Shown here: in pieces, positions 15,689 to 25,246 of the stretch
Layout of the letters: every line of letters starts with the position of its first letter
How positions within the stretch are numbered: position 1 is the first letter of the stretch
From: Kaistella gelatinilytica
GTDB lineage: Bacteria > Bacteroidota > Bacteroidia > Flavobacteriales > Weeksellaceae
Reading direction: 5' to 3'
DNA length: 64,000 bases
NCBI RefSeq assembly: GCF_015679325.1
Contig: NZ_JADPVI010000001.1
Location: 186,001 to 250,000, forward strand
Program-made: the position numbers and the translations under genes
Notes under the pieces: model-generated
The model's database searches: none
Told to the model about the DNA's origin: nothing
The model's input: only the letters and a program-made list of their open reading frames with translations

Positions 15689-17089
15689 ATGGAAAATTTC
15701 AGAAATGAAAGTGATCTTTTAGGAACTTTACAGGTTCCTGCAAACGCATATTACGGTGTTCAAACACAGAGAGCGATTGAGAATTTTAAAATATCCGGTC
15801 AGTATCTTTCTTCCTATCCACACTTTATCAGAGGTTTGGCAATGGTGAAAAAAGCAGCTGCTAAAACAAATTACGAATTAGGTTTGCTGGAAGAAGGTCT
15901 TTATCAGAAAATTGCGCAAAGTTGCGATGAGTTGATGGAAGGTAAATTTCACAATGAATTCCCTATTGATATGATTCAGGGTGGAGCGGGAACTTCTGTG
16001 AATATGAATGCCAATGAAGTAATTGCTAATATTGTCTTAGAAAAATTAGGAAAAGAAAAAGGCGATTACCAATTTTGTTCGCCAAACGATCATATCAATC
16101 TTTCGCAATCAACAAACGATGCATATCCAACCGCGATAAAAATGGCTTTGTTGCAGATGAACAAAGAATTGGTTGAGAAACTAAAGAAAACAATTGCAGC
16201 TTTTCGCCAAAAAGGCGTTGAATTCAACGATGTGATCAAAATGGGAAGAACGCAGCTTCAAGACGCCGTTCCGATGACAATGGGTCAGGAATTCGAAGCG
16301 TATGCCGCGACTCTGGAAGAAGATATTTCAAAATTGAACAACAACGCTCACCTTTTTGTTGAAATAAATATGGGTGCAACTGCGATCGGAACAGGAATTA
16401 ATGCTCCGGTTGGTTATGCCAAATTGTGCGCGAAAAACTTAGCTCAGATTTCTGGTTATCCTGTTGTTTCTGCACCAAATTTGGTCGAAGCAACTCCTGA
16501 CACTGGTTCTTATGTCATCTACTCTTCGGCAATGAAAAGACTTGCGGTGAAACTTTCTAAAATTTGTAATGATTTGAGATTGCTTTCTTCCGGTCCAAGA
16601 GCAGGTTTTTTTGAAATCAATCTTCCGCCAATGCAACCTGGATCTTCAATTATGCCCGGAAAAGTGAATCCAGTAATTCCGGAGGTTGTTAATCAGGTTT
16701 GTTATAAAGTTTTTGGAAACGATTTAACGGTGACTTTCGCCGCCGAAGCCGGGCAATTACAACTCAATGTAATGGAGCCCGTTTTGTCGCATGCTATTAT
16801 GGAAAGTATGAATTTCCTTGGGAATGCGTTAGATACTTTAAGAGAAAAATGTATTGTTGGAATTACTGCCAATAAAGAAATTTGCCTCAATATGGTTAAA
16901 CACAGCATCGGAATTGTGACAGCGTTGAATCCTTACATCGGATATAAAAATTCTACAGAAATAGCGAAAGAAGCTTTAGCAACAGGAAACAGTGTATATA
17001 ATTTAGTTTTAGAGAAAGGAATTCTTTCTCAGGAAAAATTAGATGAAATTTTGGATCCTAAAAATATGTTGAAACCGCATCAGTTTTAA
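15689..17089 (+). CDS. aspA: Aspartate ammonia-lyase
   Basis: Converts L-aspartate to fumarate and ammonia, feeding the TCA cycle during amino-acid growth. The 466-residue fumarase/aspartase-superfamily protein has the expected N-terminal DLLGTLQVPANAYYGVQTQRA, GGAGTSVNMNANEVIAN, SPNDHINLSQSTNDAYPTA, GRTQLQDAVPMT and the superfamily signature GSSIMPGKVNP carrying the catalytic-loop Ser. The opening and the TNDAYPTA block fit aspartase better than class II fumarase. It is 43 bp upstream of the M16 peptidase gene and may be cotranscribed with it. Confidence 0.93.
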   Translation: MENFRNESDLLGTLQVPANAYYGVQTQRAIENFKISGQYLSSYPHFIRGLAMVKKAAAKTNYELGLLEEGLYQKIAQSCDELMEGKFHNEFPIDMIQGGAGTSVNMNANEVIANIVLEKLGKEKGDYQFCSPNDHINLSQSTNDAYPTAIKMALLQMNKELVEKLKKTIAAFRQKGVEFNDVIKMGRTQLQDAVPMTMGQEFEAYAATLEEDISKLNNNAHLFVEINMGATAIGTGINAPVGYAKLCAKNLAQISGYPVVSAPNLVEATPDTGSYVIYSSAMKRLAVKLSKICNDLRLLSSGPRAGFFEINLPPMQPGSSIMPGKVNPVIPEVVNQVCYKVFGNDLTVTFAAEAGQLQLNVMEPVLSHAIMESMNFLGNALDTLREKCIVGITANKEICLNMVKHSIGIVTALNPYIGYKNSTEIAKEALATGNSVYNLVLEKGILSQEKLDEILDPKNMLKPHQF

Positions 17090-17132
17090 TTGATATCAAA
17101 ATTTTCAATTATAAAATTTTTTAAGTAAACCA

Positions 17133-20021
17133 ATGACAGGATCGATTAAAATGACAGGTGCAGCCATATTTCAGACAAATAAGTTCACAGATAAAGCAGG
17201 ATTTTCTTACGAATCGGTAATCGATGACAAAAATGGAGTTCGAATTTACGCCCTAAAAAATGGGTTGAAAGTTTACCTTGCTCAAAATTTCGATGCTCCA
17301 AAAATTCAAACTTATATTCCCGTAAAAACTGGAAGCAATAATGATCCGTCCGACAATACAGGTTTGGCGCATTATCTGGAGCATATGATGTTCAAAGGAA
17401 CGTCTAAATTAGCTTCGGCGAACTGGGAGAAGGAAAAACCACTTTTGGAGGAAATTTCCAACCTTTATGAGCAACATAAAGCGGAACAGGATCCAGAGAA
17501 AAAGAAAGAACTTTATAAAAAGATTGACGAAGTTTCGCAGGAAGCCAGCAAGTTTGCCATCGCGAACGAATATGATAAAGCGATTTCGTCGCTCGGAGCT
17601 TCGGGAACAAATGCGCATACCTGGCTCGATGAAACGGTTTACAAAAATAATATTCCGAATAATGAGTTAGAAAAATGGCTGAAAGTTGAGAAAGAAAGAT
17701 TTTCTGAACTCACTTTAAGATTATTCCATACTGAACTGGAAGCGGTTTACGAAGAATTTAACCGTGCCCAAGATAACGACGCTCGTTTGGTGAATTATGA
17801 ATTGATGGACGCACTTTTTCCCAAACATCCAAATGGTCAACAAACGACTTTGGGGAAATCGGAACATCTGAAAAATCCATCCATGGTCGCGATTCACAAA
17901 TATTTTGATGAATATTATGTTCCCAACAATTACGCAATGGTTTTGGTGGGAGATTTAGATTTTGAGAAAACGATCGAATTAGTCGATCAATATTTCGGAA
18001 CTTTTCAATACCGTAAACTTCCAGAAAAGACGAAGATTTCTGAAGAGCCAATGACCGAAATTGTAGAAAGAACGGTAAAAAGTCCGTCTGCACCGAGATT
18101 ACAAATGGCGTGGAGAACTGATTCTTATGGAACACATGAAGCCAGACTTGCTGAAATGGTTGCCAATATTTTATCAAATTCAGGCGAATCTGGATTGATC
18201 GATCTAAATATCAATCAAGGTCAAAAAGCTTTGCGCGCCATGGCTTATTCGTCGCCTTTCAAAAATTATGGAACTTTTTCGATGGTTATTGTACCGAAAA
18301 ATGAGCAAACTTTAGAAGAAGCAAAACAATTATTGCTCGATCAGATCGAATTGGTGAAAAAAGGCGATTTCCCCGAGTGGCTTATTCAGGCGGTAATCAA
18401 CGATATGAAGATCCAGAGAATGAAAGCCTTTGAAACCGCAGATGGTTTGGCGACAACACTTTATGGCGTTTTTATCAATGACCAAACCTGGGAAGAAGAG
18501 TTGAATGAAATTAATGAATACGAGACGATTACAAAAGCAGATATTGTACAATTTGCGAATGATTTTTTCAAAGAAAATTATGTCGTTGTAAAAAAAGAAA
18601 AAGGGATCAATGATAAATTGGTTCGTGTAGAAAACCCCGGAATTACGCCTATTAAGATAAATAAAGATGCACAGTCTTCATTTTTAAAAGAAGTTTTAAA
18701 GGAAAGATCCACTGATATTAAACCTGAATTTATTGATTATTCAACAGCCATTAAAACCGCTCAAATTAAAGGTAAGGAAGTAAGTTTTGTTGAAAATAAA
18801 TACAATGATGTTGCACAGGCTTATTTTATTTTCCCTTTCGGAAGCGATCATGACAAAGAGCTCGGTTTGGCAACTCAGGTTTTGCAATACTTAGGGACTG
18901 ATAAATTAAATGCAGAAGAACTCAACGAGGAATTTTTTAAACTGGGGATTTCCAATGATTTCCGAACGATTTCAGATCAGCTCATTATTTCAATCAGCGG
19001 TTTGGAAGAAAATTTGCCGCAAGGAATTGAATTGTTGAAAGACTGGATGCAAAATGCAAAACCTGATGAAGAAGTTTATCGTCAGAACATCAATACTATT
19101 TTAGAAAGTAGGGAAGTCGCTAAAAAAGACAAGGGTAGAATTATGGCGGCGCTTTCCAGTTACGCGAAATTCGGCAGGGAATCCCGTTTTACAGATATCA
19201 TTTCTGAAAAGAGACTGAAGGAAATTAATTCGGAGGAGATGACGGAAAAAGTTAAAGACTTGCTTCAAATGCCTTATCAAATTTTCTTTTACGGAACTGA
19301 CTTTGATCATTTTCAAAAATATGTAAAGCCTTTTATTGAGGAAGAAATTATAGCAATTCCACCAAAAAAAATATATGAAGAACCTGCGACTGAAGGAAAA
19401 ATTTATTTTACCAATTACGATATGGTTCAAACTGAAATGACCAAAGTCGCAAAAGGAAGCAATGTGAACCTGAAAAACTTCGGAAAAATAAAATTATTTA
19501 ATGAATATTTTGGGCGTGGATTATCTTCAATTGTCTTCCAGGAAATTCGGGAGAGTAAGAGTTTGGCGTATTCTGCGTACGTTTCTTACGCCACTAACAG
19601 TGAACTCGATCATCCGGATTATATCACCACTTATGTGGGAACTCAGGCCAATAAATTATCACAAGCAGTCATTGCGATGGATGAATTAATGGCTGATCTA
19701 CCGCAAGTTCCGGCTCAGTTTAATAATGCTAGAAATTCGGCTTTAAAACAAATTGCTGCGGCAAGGGTGAACCGAACCAATATTTTCTTTAATCATTTAA
19801 ATTTAAAGAAATTAGGAATTGATTACGATATCAGAAAAGATATCTATTCCGAAATTGAAGAACTGACCTTAGCAGATTTAACCGATTTTTATACTAAAGA
19901 AATGAAACCGTTGAAATATAATACTGCAATCATCGGTAAAAAAGAGAATCTCGATTTTGAAGCTCTAAATAAAATGGGTGATTTTAGAGAATTAAGTCTG
20001 GAAGAAATTTTCGGATATTAA
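17133..20021 (+). CDS. M16-family zinc metallopeptidase (two-repeat form)
   Basis: A 962-residue insulinase-family peptidase with tandem M16 halves. The inverted zinc motif HYLEHMMFKG is at about residues 81-90, and the third ligand Glu is in the ELEAVYEEFNR helix. Between them lies a charged, helical insertion (about 105-150). The second half (from about 530) lacks a zinc motif, as is usual for the inactive half, and has the RESKSLAYSAY block. There is no signal peptide, so it is probably cytoplasmic. Two in-frame ATGs (17133 and 17151) are possible. It probably degrades peptides. A terminator follows. Confidence 0.88.
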   Translation: MTGSIKMTGAAIFQTNKFTDKAGFSYESVIDDKNGVRIYALKNGLKVYLAQNFDAPKIQTYIPVKTGSNNDPSDNTGLAHYLEHMMFKGTSKLASANWEKEKPLLEEISNLYEQHKAEQDPEKKKELYKKIDEVSQEASKFAIANEYDKAISSLGASGTNAHTWLDETVYKNNIPNNELEKWLKVEKERFSELTLRLFHTELEAVYEEFNRAQDNDARLVNYELMDALFPKHPNGQQTTLGKSEHLKNPSMVAIHKYFDEYYVPNNYAMVLVGDLDFEKTIELVDQYFGTFQYRKLPEKTKISEEPMTEIVERTVKSPSAPRLQMAWRTDSYGTHEARLAEMVANILSNSGESGLIDLNINQGQKALRAMAYSSPFKNYGTFSMVIVPKNEQTLEEAKQLLLDQIELVKKGDFPEWLIQAVINDMKIQRMKAFETADGLATTLYGVFINDQTWEEELNEINEYETITKADIVQFANDFFKENYVVVKKEKGINDKLVRVENPGITPIKINKDAQSSFLKEVLKERSTDIKPEFIDYSTAIKTAQIKGKEVSFVENKYNDVAQAYFIFPFGSDHDKELGLATQVLQYLGTDKLNAEELNEEFFKLGISNDFRTISDQLIISISGLEENLPQGIELLKDWMQNAKPDEEVYRQNINTILESREVAKKDKGRIMAALSSYAKFGRESRFTDIISEKRLKEINSEEMTEKVKDLLQMPYQIFFYGTDFDHFQKYVKPFIEEEIIAIPPKKIYEEPATEGKIYFTNYDMVQTEMTKVAKGSNVNLKNFGKIKLFNEYFGRGLSSIVFQEIRESKSLAYSAYVSYATNSELDHPDYITTYVGTQANKLSQAVIAMDELMADLPQVPAQFNNARNSALKQIAAARVNRTNIFFNHLNLKKLGIDYDIRKDIYSEIEELTLADLTDFYTKEMKPLKYNTAIIGKKENLDFEALNKMGDFRELSLEEIFGY

Positions 20022-20046
20022 AAACAAAATCAATAACGATAATAAT

Positions 20047-20078
20047 AAAAAGATGAAATTTTACTTTCATCTTTTTTT
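20047..20078 (+). terminator. Intrinsic terminator after the M16 peptidase gene
   Basis: Twelve-bp stem AAAAAGATGAAA/TTTCATCTTTTT (20047-20058 with 20065-20076) ending in a T run. Confidence 0.85.
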
Positions 20079-20109
20079 ATTTTGTGCCGTTTAAGAAATA
20101 AATATGGAT

Positions 20110-20117
20110 TAATTTTG
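20110..20117 (+). promoter_or_regulatory. -7 box supporting a TTG start at 20138
   Basis: TAATTTTG matches TAnnTTTG and puts the transcript start near 20124, about 14 nt before the TTG. A TTTG at 20081-20084 may be the -33 element, although the 25-nt gap is a little long. Confidence 0.5.
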
Positions 20118-20137
20118 TTTATTAAATAAATAATTCC

Positions 20138-21580
20138 TTGTTTTCAAAATATCTTATAATAATTTTTGCAATTTCTCTTCCTGTAATTTTATTCGGTCAG
20201 GAAAATTTACCTTTTACAAATGATCAATATAGTGGAATAAACGCTGCATTAGTTTCGCCAACACAAACTTTTCTTAATCCAAATCCCTGGGATATTAATT
20301 TATTTGCAGAAGATGTTTTTTTGCAAAATGATTACGTTTATATTTCGCAGCAAAGCTTTTTGGGGCTTCGAAATACGCCAACAAGATCACGCAATAAAAT
20401 AAAAAATATTAATGGAGAAAATACCGCAAGTGTCGTAGATTTTTTCAATAAAGATTTCGGTAATTACCATTTCAGTTCCGATATTTTAGGACCTTCTTTC
20501 AGTAAAAAAATCCAAATTAAAGATAAATATTTCACAGTCGGTTTGTTCTCAAGATTACGAACACAAACTTCTGCAATTAACGTTGATAATTACTTAAAAT
20601 TTGGCAATCAAGGAATTGTAGAACCGGAGTTTTATTCTTTAAAACCCTTGCAAATTAATTTTATGAACTGGGGCGAAATTGGTCTTAATGTCGCTACAGA
20701 AATATTTCCTTATTCCGATTACCAATGGATTGTAGGCGCAAATGTTAAATATGAGATCGGTTTTGATGCTTTGCAGGTGAACAGTAATTCACCGATCGAG
20801 CTGCACAGGACTTCGGAGATCACAAACGGAGTCGATACGAAAACCATCTATGCGTCGAATTATGACATTGAAGTTAACCTCGCAACCAATTATAATTTTG
20901 ACAAAAAACGTTATGAATACAAGCAAAAAGGGAAAGGATTTGGTTTAGATTTCGGAATTGCAGTTGTTGATCCTATTGAAAATTCTGATGATTATAATTT
21001 TAAAGCCAGCTTAAATATTCTGGACCTTGGAAAAGTCAATTATGACGGTGAAAAACATTTGTTTGCAGGAAATAGCATCAAAGTAGTTAATAATACGAAT
21101 CTTGATAACACCAAATTTAAAAGTCCTGATCAATATTTTCAGCTTTTAAGCAAAGAAGTTTATGGCAATGAAAATGCCTCTTTTCGTGGCAACGATTTTC
21201 AGATGGGATTACCGACGAGCATTCATTTAAACGCTAGTAAAAACGTTGGCGAGCATCAGTATGTCAATGCAGACTGGATTCAGCGGATCCCAGTTTTCGA
21301 AAATTCTTTAAAGAGAAGCAATGTTTTTTCAGCTTCCTATTCTGTTCATAAGCCAGTTTTAGGTTACGGTGCCTCAATGTATTTGTATGAATATAGAAGT
21401 CTTCAATTCGGTGGATATTTGAGATTTGGACCTTTAATTTTAGGCAGTTCTAATGTTTTACCTTTACTTTTTAATCAGAAAAAACTGCATTCCGGTGATT
21501 TCTATATTGCGTTAAAAATCTATCCTTTTTGGGATAATGAAATGAAAAGACACCGTCGGGCAAACTGTAATTGTGATTAA
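20138..21580 (+). CDS. Exported protein of DUF5723 type, TTG start
   Basis: A 480-residue protein with a signal peptide (FSKYLIIIFAISLPVILFG, cut before QEN). Many amphipathic beta-strands follow, alternating aromatic and polar residues, as in an outer-membrane barrel. I recognise it as a Bacteroidota-specific family of unknown function, probably DUF5723. The signal peptide begins at a TTG; no in-frame ATG gives a signal peptide, and a promoter box lies at the right distance, so TTG is taken as the start. It stands between two terminators, as a single-gene unit. Function unknown. Confidence 0.7.
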   Translation: MFSKYLIIIFAISLPVILFGQENLPFTNDQYSGINAALVSPTQTFLNPNPWDINLFAEDVFLQNDYVYISQQSFLGLRNTPTRSRNKIKNINGENTASVVDFFNKDFGNYHFSSDILGPSFSKKIQIKDKYFTVGLFSRLRTQTSAINVDNYLKFGNQGIVEPEFYSLKPLQINFMNWGEIGLNVATEIFPYSDYQWIVGANVKYEIGFDALQVNSNSPIELHRTSEITNGVDTKTIYASNYDIEVNLATNYNFDKKRYEYKQKGKGFGLDFGIAVVDPIENSDDYNFKASLNILDLGKVNYDGEKHLFAGNSIKVVNNTNLDNTKFKSPDQYFQLLSKEVYGNENASFRGNDFQMGLPTSIHLNASKNVGEHQYVNADWIQRIPVFENSLKRSNVFSASYSVHKPVLGYGASMYLYEYRSLQFGGYLRFGPLILGSSNVLPLLFNQKKLHSGDFYIALKIYPFWDNEMKRHRRANCNCD

Positions 21581-21670
21581 AAATCGATTAATTTAACTGG
21601 GAAAATTGATGATTTTCAAATAAAGGGTGATTACACTCTTGTTTAGACTCGCTGGATTGCAGATATTTGC

Positions 21671-21700
21671 AATGTAAAACATAATAACTTTACATTTTTT
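21671..21700 (+). terminator. Possible weak terminator after the DUF5723 gene
   Basis: Eight-bp AT-rich stem AATGTAAA/TTTACATT (21671-21678 with 21689-21696), 10-nt loop and a short T run. Confidence 0.4.
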
Positions 21701-21732
21701 CATTAGAATTTAAACTAGAAACCATGAAAACT

Positions 21733-21763
21733 AAAACTCCGGAGGTAAGTCCGGAGTTTTTTT
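21733..21763 (+). terminator. Strong hairpin terminator with an overlapping 18-codon ORF
   Basis: Eleven-bp GC-containing stem AAAACTCCGGA/TCCGGAGTTTT (21733-21743 with 21750-21760), then a T run. A short ORF (21724-21780, MKTKTPEVSPEFFCEKNY) reads through it. The rest of the gap 21581-21878 shows nothing else I can name. Confidence 0.8.
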
Positions 21764-21878
21764 GTGAGAAAAATTATTGATTTCCACTTGACAATTTTGA
21801 GATCAACATTTTTTCATATAACCAAAAAAAAATCCCGTGAAAATTATCCCGTGAATTATTATTACTAATTTTGGCGGA

Positions 21879-24020
21879 TTATTTCACCACTTTCATCTCA
21901 TTGATCAACCATTTTGCATCTGCATATTTGTCGATGATGAAAAGGATATATTTCGTATCGACCATAATATTTCGGCTGAAACGGGGATCGAAATTGATGT
22001 CGCTCATCGTTCCTTCCCATTGTCTGTCGAAGTTAAGACCAATTAAATTTCCATAAGCATCCAAAGTTGGACTACCCGAATTTCCGCCGGTCGTATGATT
22101 TGTCGCGGTAAAATTTACAGGAACATCGCCGCTTTTGTCTTTATAAATTCCATAATCTTTCGTATTATAAAGTTGGATCAGTTTTTTTGGAACATCAAAT
22201 TCATAATCTCCAGGAACATATTTTTCCATAATTCCCGCAATATGCGTTTGGTAACCGTACGTTACAGCATCTCTTGGACTGGAACCTTTGATCTTTCCAT
22301 AAGTTACACGAAGTGTAGAATTCGCGTCTGGAAAGAAAGTTCGGTTTTTATCCGTTTCCATCTGCTGTGCCATATATTTTTTCTGCAAAACATCGATTTG
22401 ATTTTGATAATCACTGAACTGAGAATCTGTCCCTTTCATGTACGTTTCTCTAAAATTCATGAAGAGTTTCATCAACGGATCATTTTTTAGATTTTTAATT
22501 AAAGCATTCTGATCTGCGAAAACTTTATTAATATCAGTATAAGTTGTTGCGCCATTGATAGAACCGCGTCCTGTAATTACGGAGTTTTTTGAGAGCTTTT
22601 CAATATCGGCAAGATTTTTTGCTTCATTTTTATATTGATCGAAACCTGAAGGTAAAAATTTAGATTGTGTTTTATTTGCATAAAGCGCCAATAATTTTGC
22701 GGTTACTTTCGCATCCAATTCACCATCGTAATCCTCATAGATCCCGGATAATCTGGATTTAAAACCTTCTAAAGCTTTAGCATCCATTTTACCGGATTCT
22801 GCCGCCTGCATATAATTGTAGAAGTTATTGGCGAGAGAAAGCGTTTCTGCATTTCGAACCGTCTCAGAATAAAAAGATTTATTCAAAGAGTATGGAGATT
22901 GCTCTGTGTAAAGTCGGTTCAACTCGTCGATCGTTGATTTGATCTGTGGATTTTTCGCAATTAAAGTCTGCTCGTACGCTTTCTTTTTTCCGACCGCATC
23001 CGATTTTTTCAAACCTTCGACTTCGCCGATCCATTTTTTCCAGTAATTAGCTACAGAGGCGTATTTCGAAGCATATTTAATTCTCGTTGCATTGTCCGAA
23101 CGCATTTTTTCATCTAAAGTTTTCAGGGCAACTTCACGAACCGCGATCATGGTTGGATCAGTTTCCGTCATTATTTTTTCTACCGCAATTGCCGGTAAAT
23201 ATTCAGTCGTTTTTCCTGGAAATCCGAATACGAAGGTGAAATCATTTTCCTGCTTGTCTTTAATGGAAACGGGTAAGAAATATTTTGGTTTGTACGGAAC
23301 ATTGTCTTTCGAATATTCTGCCGGTTTATTGTCTTTATCCGCATAAATTCTAAACATAGAGAAATCTCCCGTATGTCTTGGCCAAACCCAGTTATCGGTA
23401 TCTGAACCAAATTTCCCAATACTTTGCGGCGGTGCTCCAACCAAACGAATATCCTTGTAAGTTTCGATGAGATAAGCGTAATATTTATTGCCATAATACA
23501 TCGGACGAATCATTAATTTTTGCCAAGGCTCTAATTTGAAACCAGATTTTACGGATTCCATATTTTTTTTAATGAGTTCTTCAGAAGCTTTTGCATCTAA
23601 ATTCTGAGTTCCTGCTAAGACTTGTGCGGTAACTTCTTTAATGTCTGAGATAAAATCAACCGTAACTCCCGGATTTGGCAGTTCACCATTCATATCTTTC
23701 GCCCAGAAACCATCGCTTAAATAATCATGTTCAACACTCGAATGTTTCTGAATTTGCCCGTAACCACAATGGTGATTCGTTAGAAGCAAACCTTGCGGAG
23801 AAATAATTTCTGCGGTACAACCACCATTAAACTGAACAACAGCATCTTTTATGCTTGGTTTAGAAGTATCGAAGATCTGTTTTGCAGAAATTTTCATTCC
23901 TAAATCTTTCATTTCTTTTTCATTGAGTTCCGTGGGAATCCACATTCCGCCGTACTGTTGCGCGAATGCCATCACCGCCGGAAATAATACTGCTGAGAGT
24001 AAAATATGCTTTCTTTTCAT
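21879..24020 (-). CDS. dpp11: S46 dipeptidyl peptidase, DPP11-type (Asp/Glu-specific)
   Basis: Periplasmic serine exopeptidase that removes dipeptides from oligopeptides. The 713-residue protein has a signal peptide (HILLSAVLFPAVMAFA), the S46 N-terminal QYGGMWIP, the His-containing TNHHCGYG (about 83-84), GSDTDNWVWPRHTGDF with the Asp, and TTGGNSGSPT with the nucleophile Ser648. The residue 18 after that Ser is Arg666 in GLNFDRQWEG. The equivalent position is Arg673 in Porphyromonas gingivalis DPP11 and Gly in DPP7, so acidic P1 specificity is predicted. An upstream in-frame ATG at 24062 was rejected because it would precede the signal peptide. Confidence 0.9.
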   Translation of the reverse strand: MKRKHILLSAVLFPAVMAFAQQYGGMWIPTELNEKEMKDLGMKISAKQIFDTSKPSIKDAVVQFNGGCTAEIISPQGLLLTNHHCGYGQIQKHSSVEHDYLSDGFWAKDMNGELPNPGVTVDFISDIKEVTAQVLAGTQNLDAKASEELIKKNMESVKSGFKLEPWQKLMIRPMYYGNKYYAYLIETYKDIRLVGAPPQSIGKFGSDTDNWVWPRHTGDFSMFRIYADKDNKPAEYSKDNVPYKPKYFLPVSIKDKQENDFTFVFGFPGKTTEYLPAIAVEKIMTETDPTMIAVREVALKTLDEKMRSDNATRIKYASKYASVANYWKKWIGEVEGLKKSDAVGKKKAYEQTLIAKNPQIKSTIDELNRLYTEQSPYSLNKSFYSETVRNAETLSLANNFYNYMQAAESGKMDAKALEGFKSRLSGIYEDYDGELDAKVTAKLLALYANKTQSKFLPSGFDQYKNEAKNLADIEKLSKNSVITGRGSINGATTYTDINKVFADQNALIKNLKNDPLMKLFMNFRETYMKGTDSQFSDYQNQIDVLQKKYMAQQMETDKNRTFFPDANSTLRVTYGKIKGSSPRDAVTYGYQTHIAGIMEKYVPGDYEFDVPKKLIQLYNTKDYGIYKDKSGDVPVNFTATNHTTGGNSGSPTLDAYGNLIGLNFDRQWEGTMSDINFDPRFSRNIMVDTKYILFIIDKYADAKWLINEMKVVK

Positions 24021-24253
24021 TTTAAAAATTTGCCCTAAAAATAAGGAAATTTTAGGAAACAAATTTGGCGTAACTTTAGGGAAGATTTTATGGTTTTATC
24101 TTTTAATATTGAATGATTTTAACTTTTAAAAATAAATTGAATTGAGATCTTTAATTGAGGTTGATAGTAATTCCATAAATATTAATTTTGAGAAAAATGA
24201 AGTCTTCAATTTAATGAGGTATAATTTTTGAGTCGAAACAGATAAATTAAAAC

Positions 24254-24667
24254 ATGGAGCTTTCTCAACAAATTACCTGGCTTTTTATCCTTGCCATTCC
24301 TATTGCTTGTGTCGCGTGGACGGTGACGCACGAAGAAATTTTTAAAGAACCTCGGTCATATTGTGTAGAAAAATCGCAGGAATGTAAAAAACTCGTTCAA
24401 AGAAAATTTTTCTATCTTTTCACCTGTGAATATTGTTTCAGTCATTATGTTACCGCGATATTTCTGATCATTACAGAATATAAATTGCTTTATGACGATT
24501 GGCGGGGTTATATTGTTTCCCTTTTTGCTTTGGTATTTGTAGCCAATGTTTATATGAGCCTTTTTGCTTTTTTGAGACAAAGTTTGAAAGCTGAAAAAAT
24601 CGAAGCGAAGTTGAAAGATAATGAGTGGCACGAGGTAAAAGAAGAAATAGAAAATAAGAACAAATAA
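24254..24667 (+). CDS. Small membrane protein with a CxxC motif, unknown function
   Basis: A 137-residue protein with three likely membrane helices (about 8-25, 60-77 and 88-107). The short stretch between the first two contains Cys37, Cys43 and the pair in FTCEYCFSH. A charged C-terminal tail of about 30 residues follows. The TCxxCFS arrangement before a helix recalls DUF1360-like proteins, but I cannot confirm the family. It lies 9 bp upstream of the next gene and the two are probably cotranscribed. A possible -7 box TAATTTTG lies at 24183-24190. Confidence 0.6.
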   Translation: MELSQQITWLFILAIPIACVAWTVTHEEIFKEPRSYCVEKSQECKKLVQRKFFYLFTCEYCFSHYVTAIFLIITEYKLLYDDWRGYIVSLFALVFVANVYMSLFAFLRQSLKAEKIEAKLKDNEWHEVKEEIENKNK

Positions 24668-24676
24668 ATTAATAAT

Positions 24677-25153
24677 ATGAAAAATACAGAGAGACTACAA
24701 AAGTATCAGTTTGAAAATTACACTTATGTCACCAATTTCGAAAGATTTGAAGACGCAGAAGAATATGCAGCGGAAAATGCAGGAGAAATTGTTGAAGTTG
24801 GTTTTACCGATGGTGCCGATAATCCTGAAATGAATTCTGACGGTCATTTAATGGCGACAAGAAATACGTTTAGAGTAGGTTTAGATCCTGAATATGAAGT
24901 GCTGTATTCTGATGATCCAAGATTTCAGGAAATGGCAGAAGATATTTTAGAAAATATGAAGGAAAAAGAAAATGATGTCTTGCCAGAAGACTGGATTTCT
25001 GACCAGAACATCGCATCAGGTGATCGCATCATCATCATTAAAAACGGAGAAGTGAATACCGTGACGACGAGAGAAAGAATTAAATTCCTCATGCGCGGAA
25101 ATGTTTATGAGATCGCGGTGAAAATTGCTAATTCTCAGACAGAGAAACTTTAA
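24677..25153 (+). CDS. Acidic cytoplasmic protein of unknown function
   Basis: A 158-residue soluble, strongly acidic protein (RFEDAEEYAAENAGEIVEV, DILENMKEKENDVLPEDW). It has no signal peptide or membrane segment and no motif I recognise. It directly follows the small CxxC membrane protein gene and shares its terminator, so the pair probably forms an operon. Conservation is unknown to me. Confidence 0.6.
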   Translation: MKNTERLQKYQFENYTYVTNFERFEDAEEYAAENAGEIVEVGFTDGADNPEMNSDGHLMATRNTFRVGLDPEYEVLYSDDPRFQEMAEDILENMKEKENDVLPEDWISDQNIASGDRIIIIKNGEVNTVTTRERIKFLMRGNVYEIAVKIANSQTEKL

Positions 25154-25172
25154 AGTTTTGATTTCAAAATAT

Positions 25173-25209
25173 TTCGGCGACAGTTTATCTGTCGCCGAAT
25201 TTTTTTTTA
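25173..25209 (+). terminator. Strong terminator after the 24.2-25.1 kb operon
   Basis: Eleven-bp stem TTCGGCGACAG/CTGTCGCCGAA (25173-25183 with 25189-25199), 5-nt loop and nine or more Ts. Confidence 0.9.
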
Positions 25210-25246
25210 AAAGCATAATCAAATTCTCCTTGTCGAAGCTGATGTT

